Origin: Blasia pusilla
Lineage: Eukaryota; Marchantiophyta; Marchantiopsida; Blasiales
Direction: 5' to 3'
NCBI GenBank assembly: GCA_050084515.1
Contig: CM114271.1
Span: forward strand, 13,392,001 to 13,456,000
Length of the DNA stretch: 64,000 nucleotides
Part shown: positions 10,990 to 20,393 of the stretch, one piece after another
Layout: each line of letters opens with the position of its first letter
Numbering within the stretch: position 1 is the stretch's first letter
Notes under the pieces: model-generated
Database searches by the model: none
Seen by the model: the letters and a program-made list of their open reading frames with translations, nothing else
Told to the model about the DNA's origin: nothing
Made by a program: the position numbers and the translations under genes

Positions 10990-11936
10990 ATAATTCCCAC
11001 GCTTCTCACCCTGAGCTACAACTTTACAAACAATTCTCAGCGTGAGCTTGACAAGACAAAATGGTGAACTCACCTGCCGCATGAAGTTTCCCCATTGTCT
11101 CATACGTACAGTCCACCAACTCAACCAAGAGCACAACTCTTTGTACTTCCCCTTAATCGCATGCTTCCTCCACCACCCATGAAGTTCTTCCTGGCAGTCC
11201 ATGGCCTGCTTCAAGGTTTTTCTGCCCTTGCAACGTTGGAGTAGAGTGACATGCTCTGTCCTCTTATTCTCCTTGATGCAAGATTTGGTGTACCGGGTCA
11301 CAGACTGTTGCTAATGGAAAGCATCCGACCTTTCCCTCTCCGGTTGAACCTCTCCACCCCAGAACACTTCCCGGATAGGAATCCACCCAGGTTGTGCATT
11401 GTCCGCCATGAACCCATAAATTTCCGGAGGTGGCCTTTTGTTTTCCTTCATCACCTCCAATAAGAGTAACAAAGACACATCTTCAACCGCCAACGTCTTC
11501 GCCTTTACTTCACACACAAATATAGTTTTGAGTCCCTTCTCCACATGGTCATAAACGTGAGCACCCATCGTCAACCATCCATTCAGCACTCTGTAGCAAA
11601 TATCAAAGCTGACCCAAATCCCGTAAAGATCTTCCCCTTCCCTCATTCTATCTATAAGATCGAGGCCACTCGAGGGACCTGTGGTTGACATTTTGAAGAC
11701 ATAGGCCCTGGATCCCTCGCCTCCTTGGCCCATGAACTGCCATCTCTGAATGAATGGAAATCTGGAGTTGGCCTTGATTCTGGCGATGGCATCCATTTCG
11801 GCCGTCTTTCCATCGAACTCAGATATCGACGCAACAAATTCCGGAAGCATTCAGGATCAGCGAGAAATGCGAGATTTTCCCAGAGTTGTTTCTCCTCAAC
11901 CGCCGTGATCTCGCCCTGTCCAGGGATTCCAAGCAA
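10990..11936 (-). pseudogene. Transposase-like protein, N-terminal and central part
   Basis: Minus-strand frames starting MLGIPGQGE near 11936 join, with a frameshift near 11850, to a frame ending about 11311 and then one ending about 10990. Recognisable features are VCEVKAKTLAVEDVSLLLLL, IYGFMADNAQPGWIPIREVF and AMDCQEELHGWWRKHAIKG. The MADNA segment after a hydrophobic strand resembles the second catalytic Asp segment (TDNA/TDG) of MULE-like and related DDE transposases. It is truncated at the right end and frameshifted. I cannot assign a superfamily. Confidence 0.5.
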
Positions 11937-11952
11937 TTGTTCCTATGGTGCG

Positions 11953-13450
11953 CACACGTGTGATTACGACACCAGCTGAGCCGTACCATGCGTTGGTGGG
12001 GAGAACACTATTATATCCCCTAGGTTTCATCCTTGACTTCTGGGAGGAGACCGTTGCTTATCGGCCAAGATGGCGGTCAAGTGACGGCCGGATGAGTTAG
12101 TTACCCATGCAGTTTGCGGAACGAGGTGGTCGATCACGAGGCGAGTCTGTGACCACGTTGGCAGCTTTCACAGGTAGTGTTAGTTGGCCAGGAGAGTTGT
12201 TGGAGGGGAACGCACATGCGGAGGATGTCCCAGTAGCAGATAGTCCCACGGAGAGACAGGCCATGGTGGGTGTCTCTTCCCATGTTGGCGAGACCTCTTC
12301 ACCATTGTGGGGTACGACTTGAGAGCTACAGAGGAGTGCCGACGACCTCGTGAGGCATGCGTGGAGTCATGCTTTTATCCCGGAGCAGCGAGAGTCACGT
12401 GGCAATTGGACTTTTGGAGTGGAGACGTTGATCCCACTAGATACCACACTCGCTGTGTGGCAGTGCCCAGAGGAGGGTGTTAGGGTGTTAGATCTCTTCA
12501 GAGGGATTAGCACCAGATTAGCTGCAGTATTGCACGTGGGCATACGGGTGCATCAATACCTTTATGTGGAGAGAGATGAGACCGCGCGGCGAGTATCATT
12601 ACGTTACGTGGCGAGATTGGTCTAGAGGTATCGTGAGTTGTTGCCGGTATTTGCAGTACGGGGATTTCAGCATACACTACCCGCCGACATCTCTTTGGTG
12701 GGGGTGCAGGATCTAGATAGAGTTGGCACCATTCATTTGGTGATTGATGGATGGCCATGTCTAGGTCATTCATGAACTGGCCGAGGATTTGGATTGCAGG
12801 ATCCGAGGTCAGGGATGTTTTGGGAGATGCTGCAAGTAGTACGATACTTGCAGGAGAGTCAGACATGTTCTCCAGCATTTTGGAGAATGTGCCGTTGTTG
12901 GGAGACACTCGTGCTTGTGTGATGACAAGTGTGCATTAGGTGAGGTCCTGGTTGGGACCTGATGTGTTGCTAGATGCAGCGAGAGTTGGGTCACGTGCCC
13001 ATTGTCCATGACTGTGGTGGAAGAACTTGATACCATCAGAGGTACTGAGTCGAGCATACGATGGAGTCTAGAGAGCACCACATCTCATAGTGGATGTTAT
13101 TTTGAGCTTAGGGCGTCGATCTCAGGTGGTGACGCGGGATGATGGACCACCGTTGGCAATGGCCAATAGGGTGGGGGAGTTGAGGGCAGCCTTACCTACG
13201 TTGGTGAGCTTCCCAGCATCCCATGCCTTTCGTCAGGGAGGGTCAGGCATGATTTGGGATGAGGTGACTGGAGCATTGGAGGAGCCTACCGCAGATGAGC
13301 GCGAGCACGCCATGGGGTTTGCTACCCGTACTACGGCGGTGCCAGGGATGATTGAGGCATCCCGGAGATAGGTGTTGGGGCAGACAATGGACCTCAACTG
13401 TCTCACATGAATAGTTAGCCTAGGTATGGCTGAGCAGAGACGGATGCAAG
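11953..13450 (+). pseudogene. DNMT3-like cytosine-C5 DNA methyltransferase domain (copy B)
   Basis: The methyltransferase lies between protease and RT and would methylate cytosine in DNA using S-adenosylmethionine. Motif I reads VLDLFRGISTRLAAVL at about 12487-12540 (copy C: FGRISTGL). The motif IV region reads DGWPCLGHS at about 12745-12775, with Leu where copy C has the usual Gln. Motif VI reads ILENVPLLGDT at about 12877-12911. A motif VIII-like ARVGSRAH segment is near 12980. The target region contains SQVVTRDDGPPL. Motifs IX-X read MGFATRTTAVPG near 13312 and LGQTMDLNCL near 13376. The order is canonical, as in DNMT3 and not permuted as in plant DRM. Frameshifts and stops break it. Unlike copy C it keeps the region between motifs VI and IX. 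Confidence 0.85.
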
Positions 13451-14570
13451 TGACATCCATGCCGTCACGTCCACGAGTTAGACCATTGCCTACAGGGTCT
13501 GTACAGGCATTGGTTGGGGCCGAGACGAGGAGAGATAGGCACCCATGGACTTCTTGGGACGTCGTTCGAGCAGAGAGTGCAAAGACGGCCAGAGTAGAAT
13601 ATGTTCATTTTTTGGATGTTGAGCATAGTGTGGGAGGTCAGAGTGGAGTGGCTATTGCGGAGGTGGCTAGGATTGCTACATAGCAACCAAAGCCGGAGGT
13701 TGCGTCCTCTCCAAGTGAGGTCACGATGGAGACTTGGGAGCCTGTGATAGGTCTCAAGTTGGTAGGAGGAGAGGACAGCGAGTTCATAGGTTTCTGAGAG
13801 GTCATGTTAGTTGTTTTGCCTTCAGTATGAGAGACTTGAGTACGCTGAAGGGTCCCGGGATACGGATTGAGTTGGCTAGTGATACGCTGATCTTTCGTCG
13901 ATCCTACAGGTATTTTGATATGGAGCGAGCCTTGATTCAGAGCAGGAGTCATGACTTGTTGGAGGCAGGTTTTCTGGAGTTATCACATGGGGAGTATGCA
14001 TCTGCCACAGTCATGTTGGCGAAGAAGGATATGTATGGCAATTGGACGGATAGGCCGATAGGTGGAGATTACAGTCCTATCAACCGACAGACCACATCAG
14101 ATCGGTACGCCATGCCTACTTCCGAGGAGATCTTTGATGCGGTAGGGCATGCAAAGATCTTCAGTACTTTAGATCTCCGTGCTCGCTATCATCAGCTTCC
14201 TATCAGGTTGGAGGACAGGGAGAAGACAACATTCTGGGGGATAGATCGGCTCGGGAGAGATTGCTTGTATTAGTGGCGGTTCTTACCATTTGGGTTAAAG
14301 AACGCGCCTGTAGAGTTTCAGAGAGTGATGGATAGGATTCTGGCTGGCTTGGAGTTTGTACAATGCTACATAGATGATATTCTTATCTTCAGTTCCACAG
14401 TTGAGGAGCATGAATAATACCTGTAGGAGGTGTTTCGGAGATTGCAGTAACATGGACTGAAGTTACATCTAGGCAAGTGCAGATTCTTTCAGGAGCAGAT
14501 TGAGTATTTGGGACACACCATATACCCAAGTGGGTTAGGCGTTCAGCAGACGAAGGTAGAGGCTATTGCG
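13451..14570 (+). pseudogene. Reverse transcriptase (copy B)
   Basis: Ty3-type RT. The linker ETWEPVIGLKLVGGE is followed by FAFSMRDLSTLKGPGIRIEL, then GDYSPINRQTTSDRYAMPTSEEIFDAV, FSTLDLRARYHQLPI, LPFGLKNAPVEFQ and the catalytic CYIDDILIF near 14365. A TAG replaces a Gln codon at 14272 in the YQW-type segment, and others follow near 14415 and 14450. The active-site Asp pair is intact, so loss of function comes from the nonsense codons. Confidence 0.92.
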
Positions 14571-15200
14571 TAGATTCCAGGCCCTACAGATGTGAGTCGA
14601 GTCCAAGCATTTCTTGGACTGGCAAACTTCTATCAACGGTATATCAAGGGTTTTAGTGCGATCGCAAAGTCTTTGACCTTGTTGACGAGACTTGATCAGT
14701 TTTGGTGGTGGGGAGATGATCAGGAGCGAGCATTTCAGGAGCTCAAGGATAGGTTGATGTCCTCACCTATTTTACAAAGACCAATTAGGGGTCGCCCATT
14801 CCAATTACATACGGATTGGAGCATATTGGGTCTAGAAGCAGTGCTTACTCAAAGGGATGACAAGGAGAGGGAGTTCGTTGTGGCTTACGCGAGCTGATCG
14901 AACAACATTGCAGAGGCAAAGTACAGATCCTACGAGGGAGAGTGCTTGGTTGTAGTGTGGACTGTGGCACATTTTAGGTGCTATTTATTCGGCAACCCTT
15001 TCATACTTATGACTGATCATCAGCCGTTGAGGTGGTTGATGGAGTCCGACAAGCTAACGGGAAAGCTTGCCATGTGGGCTCTATTTCTACAGGAGTATGA
15101 GTTTGAGATGGTTCATAGGCCAAGCCGGCTGAACCACGATGCGGATGGGTTGAGTCGTAACCCATCTCCGAGTGAGAGAGACGACAGAGGAGCTCACTGG
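14571..15200 (+). pseudogene. RT connection and RNase H domain (copy B)
   Basis: The connection segment (QAFLGLANFYQRYIKGFSAIAK) leads into RNase H with QLHTDWSILGLEAVLTQ, FVVAYAS, a TGA stop, then YEGECLVVVWTVAHFRCYLFG and LMTDHQPLRWLMES. The domain degrades the RNA strand of the RNA-DNA hybrid. It ends with HRPSRLNHDADGLSRNP, the typical Ty3 boundary before integrase. Confidence 0.9.
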
Positions 15201-16600
15201 CACGGAGAAAGTGATGAGGAGATGGTGCCCGGTTGGCATGCATCTGCCTATCTTTGTTGGTTGACTATGGCAGGTCAGCCACAGATGATGACTCCAGTGG
15301 TGGAGCTCGATGATGAGTCTTTGGATCCGGAGGTCAGTGAGGAGGCGACATGTGGTCGTGATATCCATGACGACGTGGAGGTTGTGGAGTTGTTGCGCAC
15401 TGGCGTCATAACGAGCACAGTGAGTGCTAGGGAGCAGGATCGGATCCTACAGAGAGCCAAGAGGTTCAGATGGGAAGGGAATCACATTTTGCGGGTATGG
15501 GGAGATGGTAGGATACGAGTAGTATCTCATCTTTCCCAGCAAGCACGTGTAGTGCAACATACCCATGAGCAGTTGGGACGTTTTGGAGTTAAGCGTAGTT
15601 ACAGCTTACTCCAGGTTTAGTATTGGTGACGCGGCATGCATACTGGGGTACAACAGTTTGTGGCCATATGTATGGTATGTGATAGAGTGCGAACATCCTT
15701 CAATGCTCCCACTCTACAGTTACATCCTTTGCCGATTATGGGTTTAGGTTATCGGTGGAGTTTAGACTTTGCGGGACCTTTGCCATTGACGAGGCGTCAT
15801 CATAGGTACGTGTTGGTCATGGTGGAGCATTTCTCCAAGTGGATAGAGTTGGTGGCACTACCGAACAAGGCGAGCGAGGGAACAGCTTATGCATTTCTAG
15901 ATCGTGTGCTTAGTGACTTTGGTGCACCGGCGGAGGTGTTGACTGACCAGGGTACCGAGTTCAGGCCTTGTGTCATCAGGCGTTGATAGAACCCCGCACC
16001 ACGTCCAGAGATCATCCTAAGGAGGATGGGTTGGCGGAGAGAGTGGTACAGATGGTGAAGAGAGGATTGCACAAGTATGGCTTGCAGCGGGGACAGTTGA
16101 GGGAGTGGGACCTACAATTGCCATGGTTGGCTATGGATTATCGCTTTAGTCGGCAGGCATCCTTGGCGTCATTTTCACCGTACTTTTTGCTCTTTGGGAG
16201 AGAGCCAGATTTACCTGCAGCGATTCAATGTGACATGGCAGAGGTGTTAGATCTTGATGATCCAGATGTGTGGGTACAAGCATGTTCTCAAAGGGCGGAG
16301 GTTTTTCGTAGAGTTATGCCTATGGCCTTTGAGAACTTAGCTATTGCTCAGCATAGAGATACATTGAGGTACGCGACCACTCGTGGAGGAAGCTATCGTT
16401 CAAGGATTAGGAGGTTTCATCTTGGAGATAACATGTATTTACAGCAGGCATTACCCACGACGCTAGATGTCACTGCACGGCACACAATCCTACGTGTGCG
16501 CAAGGTATTATCGACCGGAGTCCTCATGTTGGAGGGATGGGATGGTATAGTTTGGAAGGATCATGTGCGCAATTGTGCGCCATGTCATCTTCCAAAGTGG
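15201..16600 (+). pseudogene. DDE integrase (copy B)
   Basis: The integrase has a zinc-binding HHCC region (HTHEQLGRFG, then CMVCD), the core with SLDFAGPLPL (first Asp), LTDQGTEF (second Asp), and DGLAERVVQ (Glu kept). A C-terminal region includes WDGIVWKDHVRNCAPCHLPK. A small deletion and frameshift after GTEF (near 15962) and stops near 15620 break it. It would join element cDNA to the target; 4-5-bp duplications around copies B and C agree with this type of enzyme. Confidence 0.9.
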
Positions 16601-16629
16601 ACGGGACAATGGATCCGAGCTTGGCAGTG

Positions 16630-16787
16630 GTACCTGCAGCTTGAGGTGTATGTTGTGCAGATCTGCGAGGGGTGTAGCCATCATGTTGGTATGTGATGGT
16701 TGTTCTCGAGGATGGCATATGTCATGTCTGACCCCCCCTCTTGATGTGGTTCCCACGAGACGATGGATGTGTCCTAGATGTGTATAG
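16630..16787 (+). pseudogene. PHD zinc finger at the C-terminus of pol (copy B)
   Basis: The frame reads RCMLCRSARG, MLVCDGCSRGWHMSCLTPP and RRWMCPRC, which gives the C4-H-C3 spacing of a PHD finger. PHD fingers bind histone H3 tails; many plant Ty3 elements carry a chromodomain in this position instead. I infer a role in choosing chromatin for integration. It is in a different frame from the end of integrase in this copy because of a small indel. In copy C it is in frame with integrase, so it was part of pol. A stop follows CPRCV. Confidence 0.85.
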
Positions 16788-16850
16788 GTAGTAGGTCATG
16801 TGAGAGAGATGTGATATTGTCTATCTGGAGTTCGGGGGATCCAACTGCCA

Positions 16851-16864
16851 GCTAGGGGGGCGGT
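16851..16864 (+). promoter_or_regulatory. Polypurine tract before B1 (copy B)
   Basis: GCTAGGGGGGCGGT lies directly before TGTGTGATC, the start of B1. The same G-run tract occurs in copy A (GCTAGGGGGGC at about 40661-40671) and in copy C (minus, AATTAGGGGGGCGAGT). It is the expected primer site for plus-strand DNA synthesis. Confidence 0.75.
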
Positions 16865-17000
16865 TGTGTGATCTTCATGTATATGTATGAGTTGATTTTT
16901 TTAAATGTGTGGATCGACCCGTGTGTGGGGAAGATTGGTGTTTTGTGGTGTAGATATGAACATCAATGTATGTTGTGTAGCGATATGTATGCGCACGACA
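16865..17000 (+). repeat. B1 repeat of copy B
   Basis: 136 bases from TGTGTGATC to GCGCACGACA. They are repeated at 17486-17621 (B2, also 136 bases). It lies between the PPT and A2. Confidence 0.85.
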
Positions 17001-17002
17001 GC

Positions 17003-17485
17003 TGTCACATCTGGGTAGCCGATAGGCCGAGATCTATCGTGGATAGGGCGTCGGAGCCTGCGGACTATCTTGAGTGTAACTTTGTCCCAGTGTGTCGTAT
17101 GAGGTTAAAGATAGGTCCATTGTGTCACGAACATTGTTTCTGGCAACTTTCATATTGAGGTCTTTCACAACCGGGTGACTTGTTGACCAGGTCACCCGCC
17201 CCTGGTAACCCGTGCGTGTAGGTTACCAAGGGGAGGGCTATTTTTAGGGGAAGAGCCTTTTGGCTCTTCCCCAACCCTATATAAGAGAGGAAGATGGTTT
17301 TCCTAAGCCATCTTTCTCATGTTGGGTCGTTGGAGCACCTCTCTTGTATGTGTGTGAGATAGGACTAGGGTGCTAGCGTCCGGATTCCTTGATAGCACAC
17401 GGTGGACGAGGCTCGATATGCCGATGTAGATTGAGGAGTGGAGTTTTAGGCCGGGTGTGCTGTTTTTACTACTCTTTATTTTTGT
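17003..17485 (+). repeat. A2 repeat of copy B
   Basis: 483 bases matching A1 (4993-5473), with TGTCACATC at the start, both hairpins and the TATA box. Two bases (GC) separate it from B1. Confidence 0.88.
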
Positions 17486-17621
17486 TGTGTGATCTCCATG
17501 TATATGTATGAGTTGATTTTTGTACATGTGTGGATCGACCTGTGTGTGGGAAAGATCGGTGTTGTGTGGTGTAGATGTGACCAGCGATGTATGTTGTGTA
17601 GTGATATGTATGCGCACGACA
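17486..17621 (+). repeat. B2 repeat, right end of copy B
   Basis: It matches B1 and ends CGCACGACA, directly before TCTT and the resumed integrase frame of copy A. It has no counterpart at the left end of the element, where the element opens with A1. Confidence 0.85.
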
Positions 17622-18340
17622 TCTTTCTCACCATACTTGTTGCTTTAAGGCCGAGAGCCAGATTTACCTACGGCCATTCGTCGAGATGTTGTTGAGGTAT
17701 TCAACCTTGATGACCCTAATTTATGGATGCGAGCATGTTCTCAAAGGGCTGAGTTGTTTCGGAGAGTGATGCCCATGGCGTTTGAGAACTTGGCCATTAC
17801 GCAACATGGGAATACGTTGAGGTATGAGACTATTCAGGGAGGTGGTTATCGACCGACTCTTCGGAGGTTTGATCAGGGAGACTATGTCTACTTGTAGCAG
17901 ACGACACCCACGATGTTGGATGTGAGCGAGGGGGTACGTGAGATTTTGCCATGTGGTGTTCTCTTATTGGAGGAATGAAATGGTATGGTTTGGAAGGACC
18001 ATGTGCATCACTCTGCTTCATATCACCTTCCTAACATTGACGGTACAATTGATGCAAGCTTAGCAGTAGTTCTTGCAGGCTTGCGATGTATCTTGTGTGG
18101 TTTCACCCGTGGTGCAGCCACTTTGCTAGTCTGTGATGGATGTTTGAGAGGATGGCATATGGTATGGTTTGGAAGGACCATATGCATCACTTTGCTTCAT
18201 ATCACCTTCCTAACATTATCGGTACAATTGATGCAAGCTTAGCAACAGTTCTTGCACGCTTGCGATGTATCTTGTGTGGTTTCGTCCGTGGTGTAGCCAC
18301 TAAGCTAGTCTGTGATGGCATGTTTGACTCCACCTCTTAT
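17622..18340 (+). pseudogene. Integrase end and PHD start of copy A, with internal duplication
   Basis: The frame resumes with the FSPY-like segment (TTTCTCACCATAC) missing at 4992 and continues through ACSQRAELFRRVMPMAFENLAI to VWKDHVHHSASYHLPN and the PHD start (RCILCGFTRGAATLLVCDGC). A stretch of about 179 bases (17981-18159) is then repeated (18160-18330) with a few differences, duplicating the PHD start. The second PHD copy is interrupted at 18340 by the Copia element; its end is at 40438. Confidence 0.85.
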
Positions 18341-18453
18341 TGAAGATTAAGTTACAGTCAAGCTCATGAGATATCTGAACTACTACATTTGGTACTCACA
18401 CGAAGTAGGGGAGCTTAATATTGGTTAGTCAGTTAAGCGCGATTATCTTAACT
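18341..18453 (+). repeat. Copia 5' LTR, first piece
   Basis: It matches 40127-40239 of the 3' LTR (TGAAGATTAAGTTACA onward, to GATTATCTTAACT). It is interrupted by a solo chromovirus LTR. Confidence 0.9.
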
Positions 18454-19476
18454 TGTCGTGCGCCTACTCTCCTTGAACGTTAATCTTGTTTGTTGCGGAA
18501 GCGTGCGTTTAGTAGGTCATGCTCTCAATGCTGATCTGCATCCAAACACGCACTTTGGTTAGTCGGGTCTTGGATCAATCAACGGGATTACATCTCGTTC
18601 TCATCTCTCATCAAGCTCAACCTTCCTAGTTTCGCGGTTTCCAACACGGGCAAATCTCGGAAGACTTGGAACAGACTTTCTGGTCGGTTCAAGAACCTGA
18701 AACGGCGTTTCGTGCCTAGCGGTTCCAACTGTCCAATGGACATCCAATGAGTTTCTCATCAAGACTCACACAAAGTGAATCTCGGGTTGGAATCTAAGTG
18801 TGGCGTACAAAGTCCACTCCCTTGGATCAGGTTTGGGTTTCGAGTTCCCACGCCAAACTCCCGTTCCATCCTGTGCCTGTAAAACGCCGTTTGGCGCCCA
18901 AAGTGGGGATTTATTTCCCGAGACATCTCGGAGAGACTCCTCCCTTACTAGTACTTTTGGGGATCTCCAAGGGCCCCCTACATTTAGGGAAAGACACCCG
19001 GGCCTCTCCAATTGGCCCTCAACCCGATTGCTCTCTCAATTGTTTTCGGCCAATATCTCAGCCATTACTTATGCGTTTGCTCAGATCTTTAGTGCGTCGG
19101 AAGCGTCTTAAGATCAACTTTCCAACGCGCCCTTATTTGTCCCAAATGCATCTTGGAGCTCAACGTTATGGTCCTAAACACAATCAGATTCTCCCAAACG
19201 CTAGTCGTGTTCCAAACTGGTTCTCACCTCTTTGGCAACCAACCTCCCAAGACTCAACTCATCTCAAGTCTTGGCTCACGTTTGGTCTAGGTTTCCTGAT
19301 CACGACCACTAACGCATGAAACGCACAACTCTGTTTCGCGTTTCGTCTCTTAGACTTTTCCAAGAGACTTTTCCAAACGCCTCTCCAAAGTGCAAACTTC
19401 GCAGCGTGAGTTCCCTTGAGTTCTGATGTTTCACTTGACACCTATTTGGTGTTGTTTGGTTATGAGGGTCGCGACA
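18454..19476 (-). repeat. Solo LTR of the chromovirus family in the Copia 5' LTR
   Basis: 1023 bases, TGTCGTGCG to GTCGCGACA on the plus strand, similar along its whole length to the two LTRs at 24807 and 31162. A perfect 5-bp duplication TAACT flanks it (18449-18453 and 19477-19481). A solo LTR arises when the two LTRs of a full element recombine. It differs more from the paired LTRs than they do from each other, so it is from an older insertion or another subfamily. Confidence 0.93.
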
Positions 19477-19640
19477 TAACTAGGTTTAGTTAATCACAAT
19501 TAGTCTAACTTGAGACTGTAGTTAAGGTTAGGGTTAAGGTTGCTTGTACATACCCTATATAATTGAGAAGGGGACCAACCTCCATTCATTCTCGCATTAC
19601 AAATTTTGTTCTCCATGGTGATATGTGAGTGTGAGAGCCG
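19477..19640 (+). repeat. Copia 5' LTR, second piece with TATA box
   Basis: It continues the 3' LTR sequence from TAACTAGG to GTGAGAG, including CCCTATATAATTGAG (TATA box near 19553). It is cut at AGCCG by copy C. Confidence 0.9.
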
Positions 19641-19746
19641 TGCCTTGCGAATCCACATCGTCATACAACATACATCGCTGACATACCATACTCACATACA
19701 TACATAACATAGACGAGAGCATACACAAACATAAGTGTACCATAAC
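19641..19746 (-). repeat. B2 repeat, 3' end of copy C
   Basis: About 106 bases. It repeats 20104-20209 (B1) with shared TATGTTGTATGACGATGTGGAT on the minus strand. It ends at the AGCCG duplication. The 5' end of copy C has no B sequence. Confidence 0.85.
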
Positions 19747-19767
19747 TGAAATCCTACTGTCATAAAC

Positions 19768-20103
19768 ACGTATAGAATCACATACAATCAAGCCAAACCC
19801 ACTCCACGATGGGAGAATCCAGGTCGAAACTTGCGGGAACCACCATAGCTAAGAGCTCTACTCACTACCAAGGCTAACTCCCAACGCAACAGGCTCAACT
19901 CAAAGAACTAATTGTTCTTTGAGTGCACTCCATACTATATCCTCCAACCTAAGAGCGGGCCCTACTGGAAAAGTCACCCTCAACTGAGTAACCCCCAACC
20001 CTTTGTATGAAACCGCATCTCTACCTAGAAACTACGGCCCTACATAAGGTATGGCCTCTACTAGCACACTATACTCTATGACATAATCCGTATGGTCATG
20101 ACA
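19768..20103 (-). repeat. A2 repeat of copy C
   Basis: On the minus strand it starts TGTCATGACCATACGG and matches A1 at 35208-34890. About 20 bases of unshared sequence separate its end from B2. The TATA-like box of A1 is degraded here. Confidence 0.82.
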
Positions 20104-20225
20104 GCCGTCGTACCCATCCACATCGTCATACAACATATATCGCTGACATACCATACTCACATACATACATAACATAGACGAGAGCATACACAAACACAAG
20201 TGTATCACAACTCGCCCCCCTAATT
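20104..20225 (-). repeat. PPT and B1 repeat of copy C
   Basis: On the minus strand, AATTAGGGGGGCGAGT (polypurine tract) is followed by TGTGATACACTTG, the start of B1. B1 ends at 20104, next to the start of A2. Confidence 0.78.
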
Positions 20226-20393
20226 GGCGGTTACGTCCCTCTAACTCCCAGGTAACCCTATACATCTACTACATGCTATACACCTTCTTGGGTGCACGAA
20301 TCAAAAGGCCGGGTGCTAGGTTGCCCCATCGTTAGTCGCCTATCTGTAATCCATATCACGCAAAGATCAAGTCATCTACCTCTCCTAAGTACA

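Larger units (their letters stand above)
8754..11946 (-). mobile_element. 3.2-kb insertion in copy B with transposase-like minus-strand frames
   Basis: It separates the copy B protease from the methyltransferase. GGTGCG is present on both sides (8748-8753 and 11947-11952) and reads as a 6-bp target duplication, since copy C has an uninterrupted coding sequence at this point. I see no clear terminal inverted repeats. A long minus-strand coding region starts within 15 bases of the right end, so the insert may be a truncated element. It also holds a palindrome-rich tandem repeat. The class is uncertain. Confidence 0.65.
4993..17621 (+). mobile_element. Copy B: methyltransferase-Ty3 element with split terminal repeats
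   Basis: Layout: A1 (4993-5473), leader, gag, protease, a foreign insertion (8754-11946), methyltransferase, RT, RNase H, integrase, PHD finger, PPT (about 16851-16863), B1 (16865-17000), A2 (17003-17485), B2 (17486-17621). The ends have TG/CA character (the first T of A1 reads C). TCTT flanks both ends (4989-4992 and 17622-17625), consistent with a 4-bp target duplication; a 5-bp duplication with one mismatch is also possible. The interrupted copy A integrase resumes at once on the right. Without the insertion the element is about 9.4 kb. Genes carry nonsense codons and frameshifts, so it is not autonomous now. Confidence 0.88.

Noticed and set aside
16865-17621. Reading B1-A2 as a normal 3' LTR followed by an unrelated B copy
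   Set aside because: The same B1-A2-B2 order with B2 directly at the target duplication occurs in copy C with different sequences, so coincidence is unlikely; kept only as an alternative.
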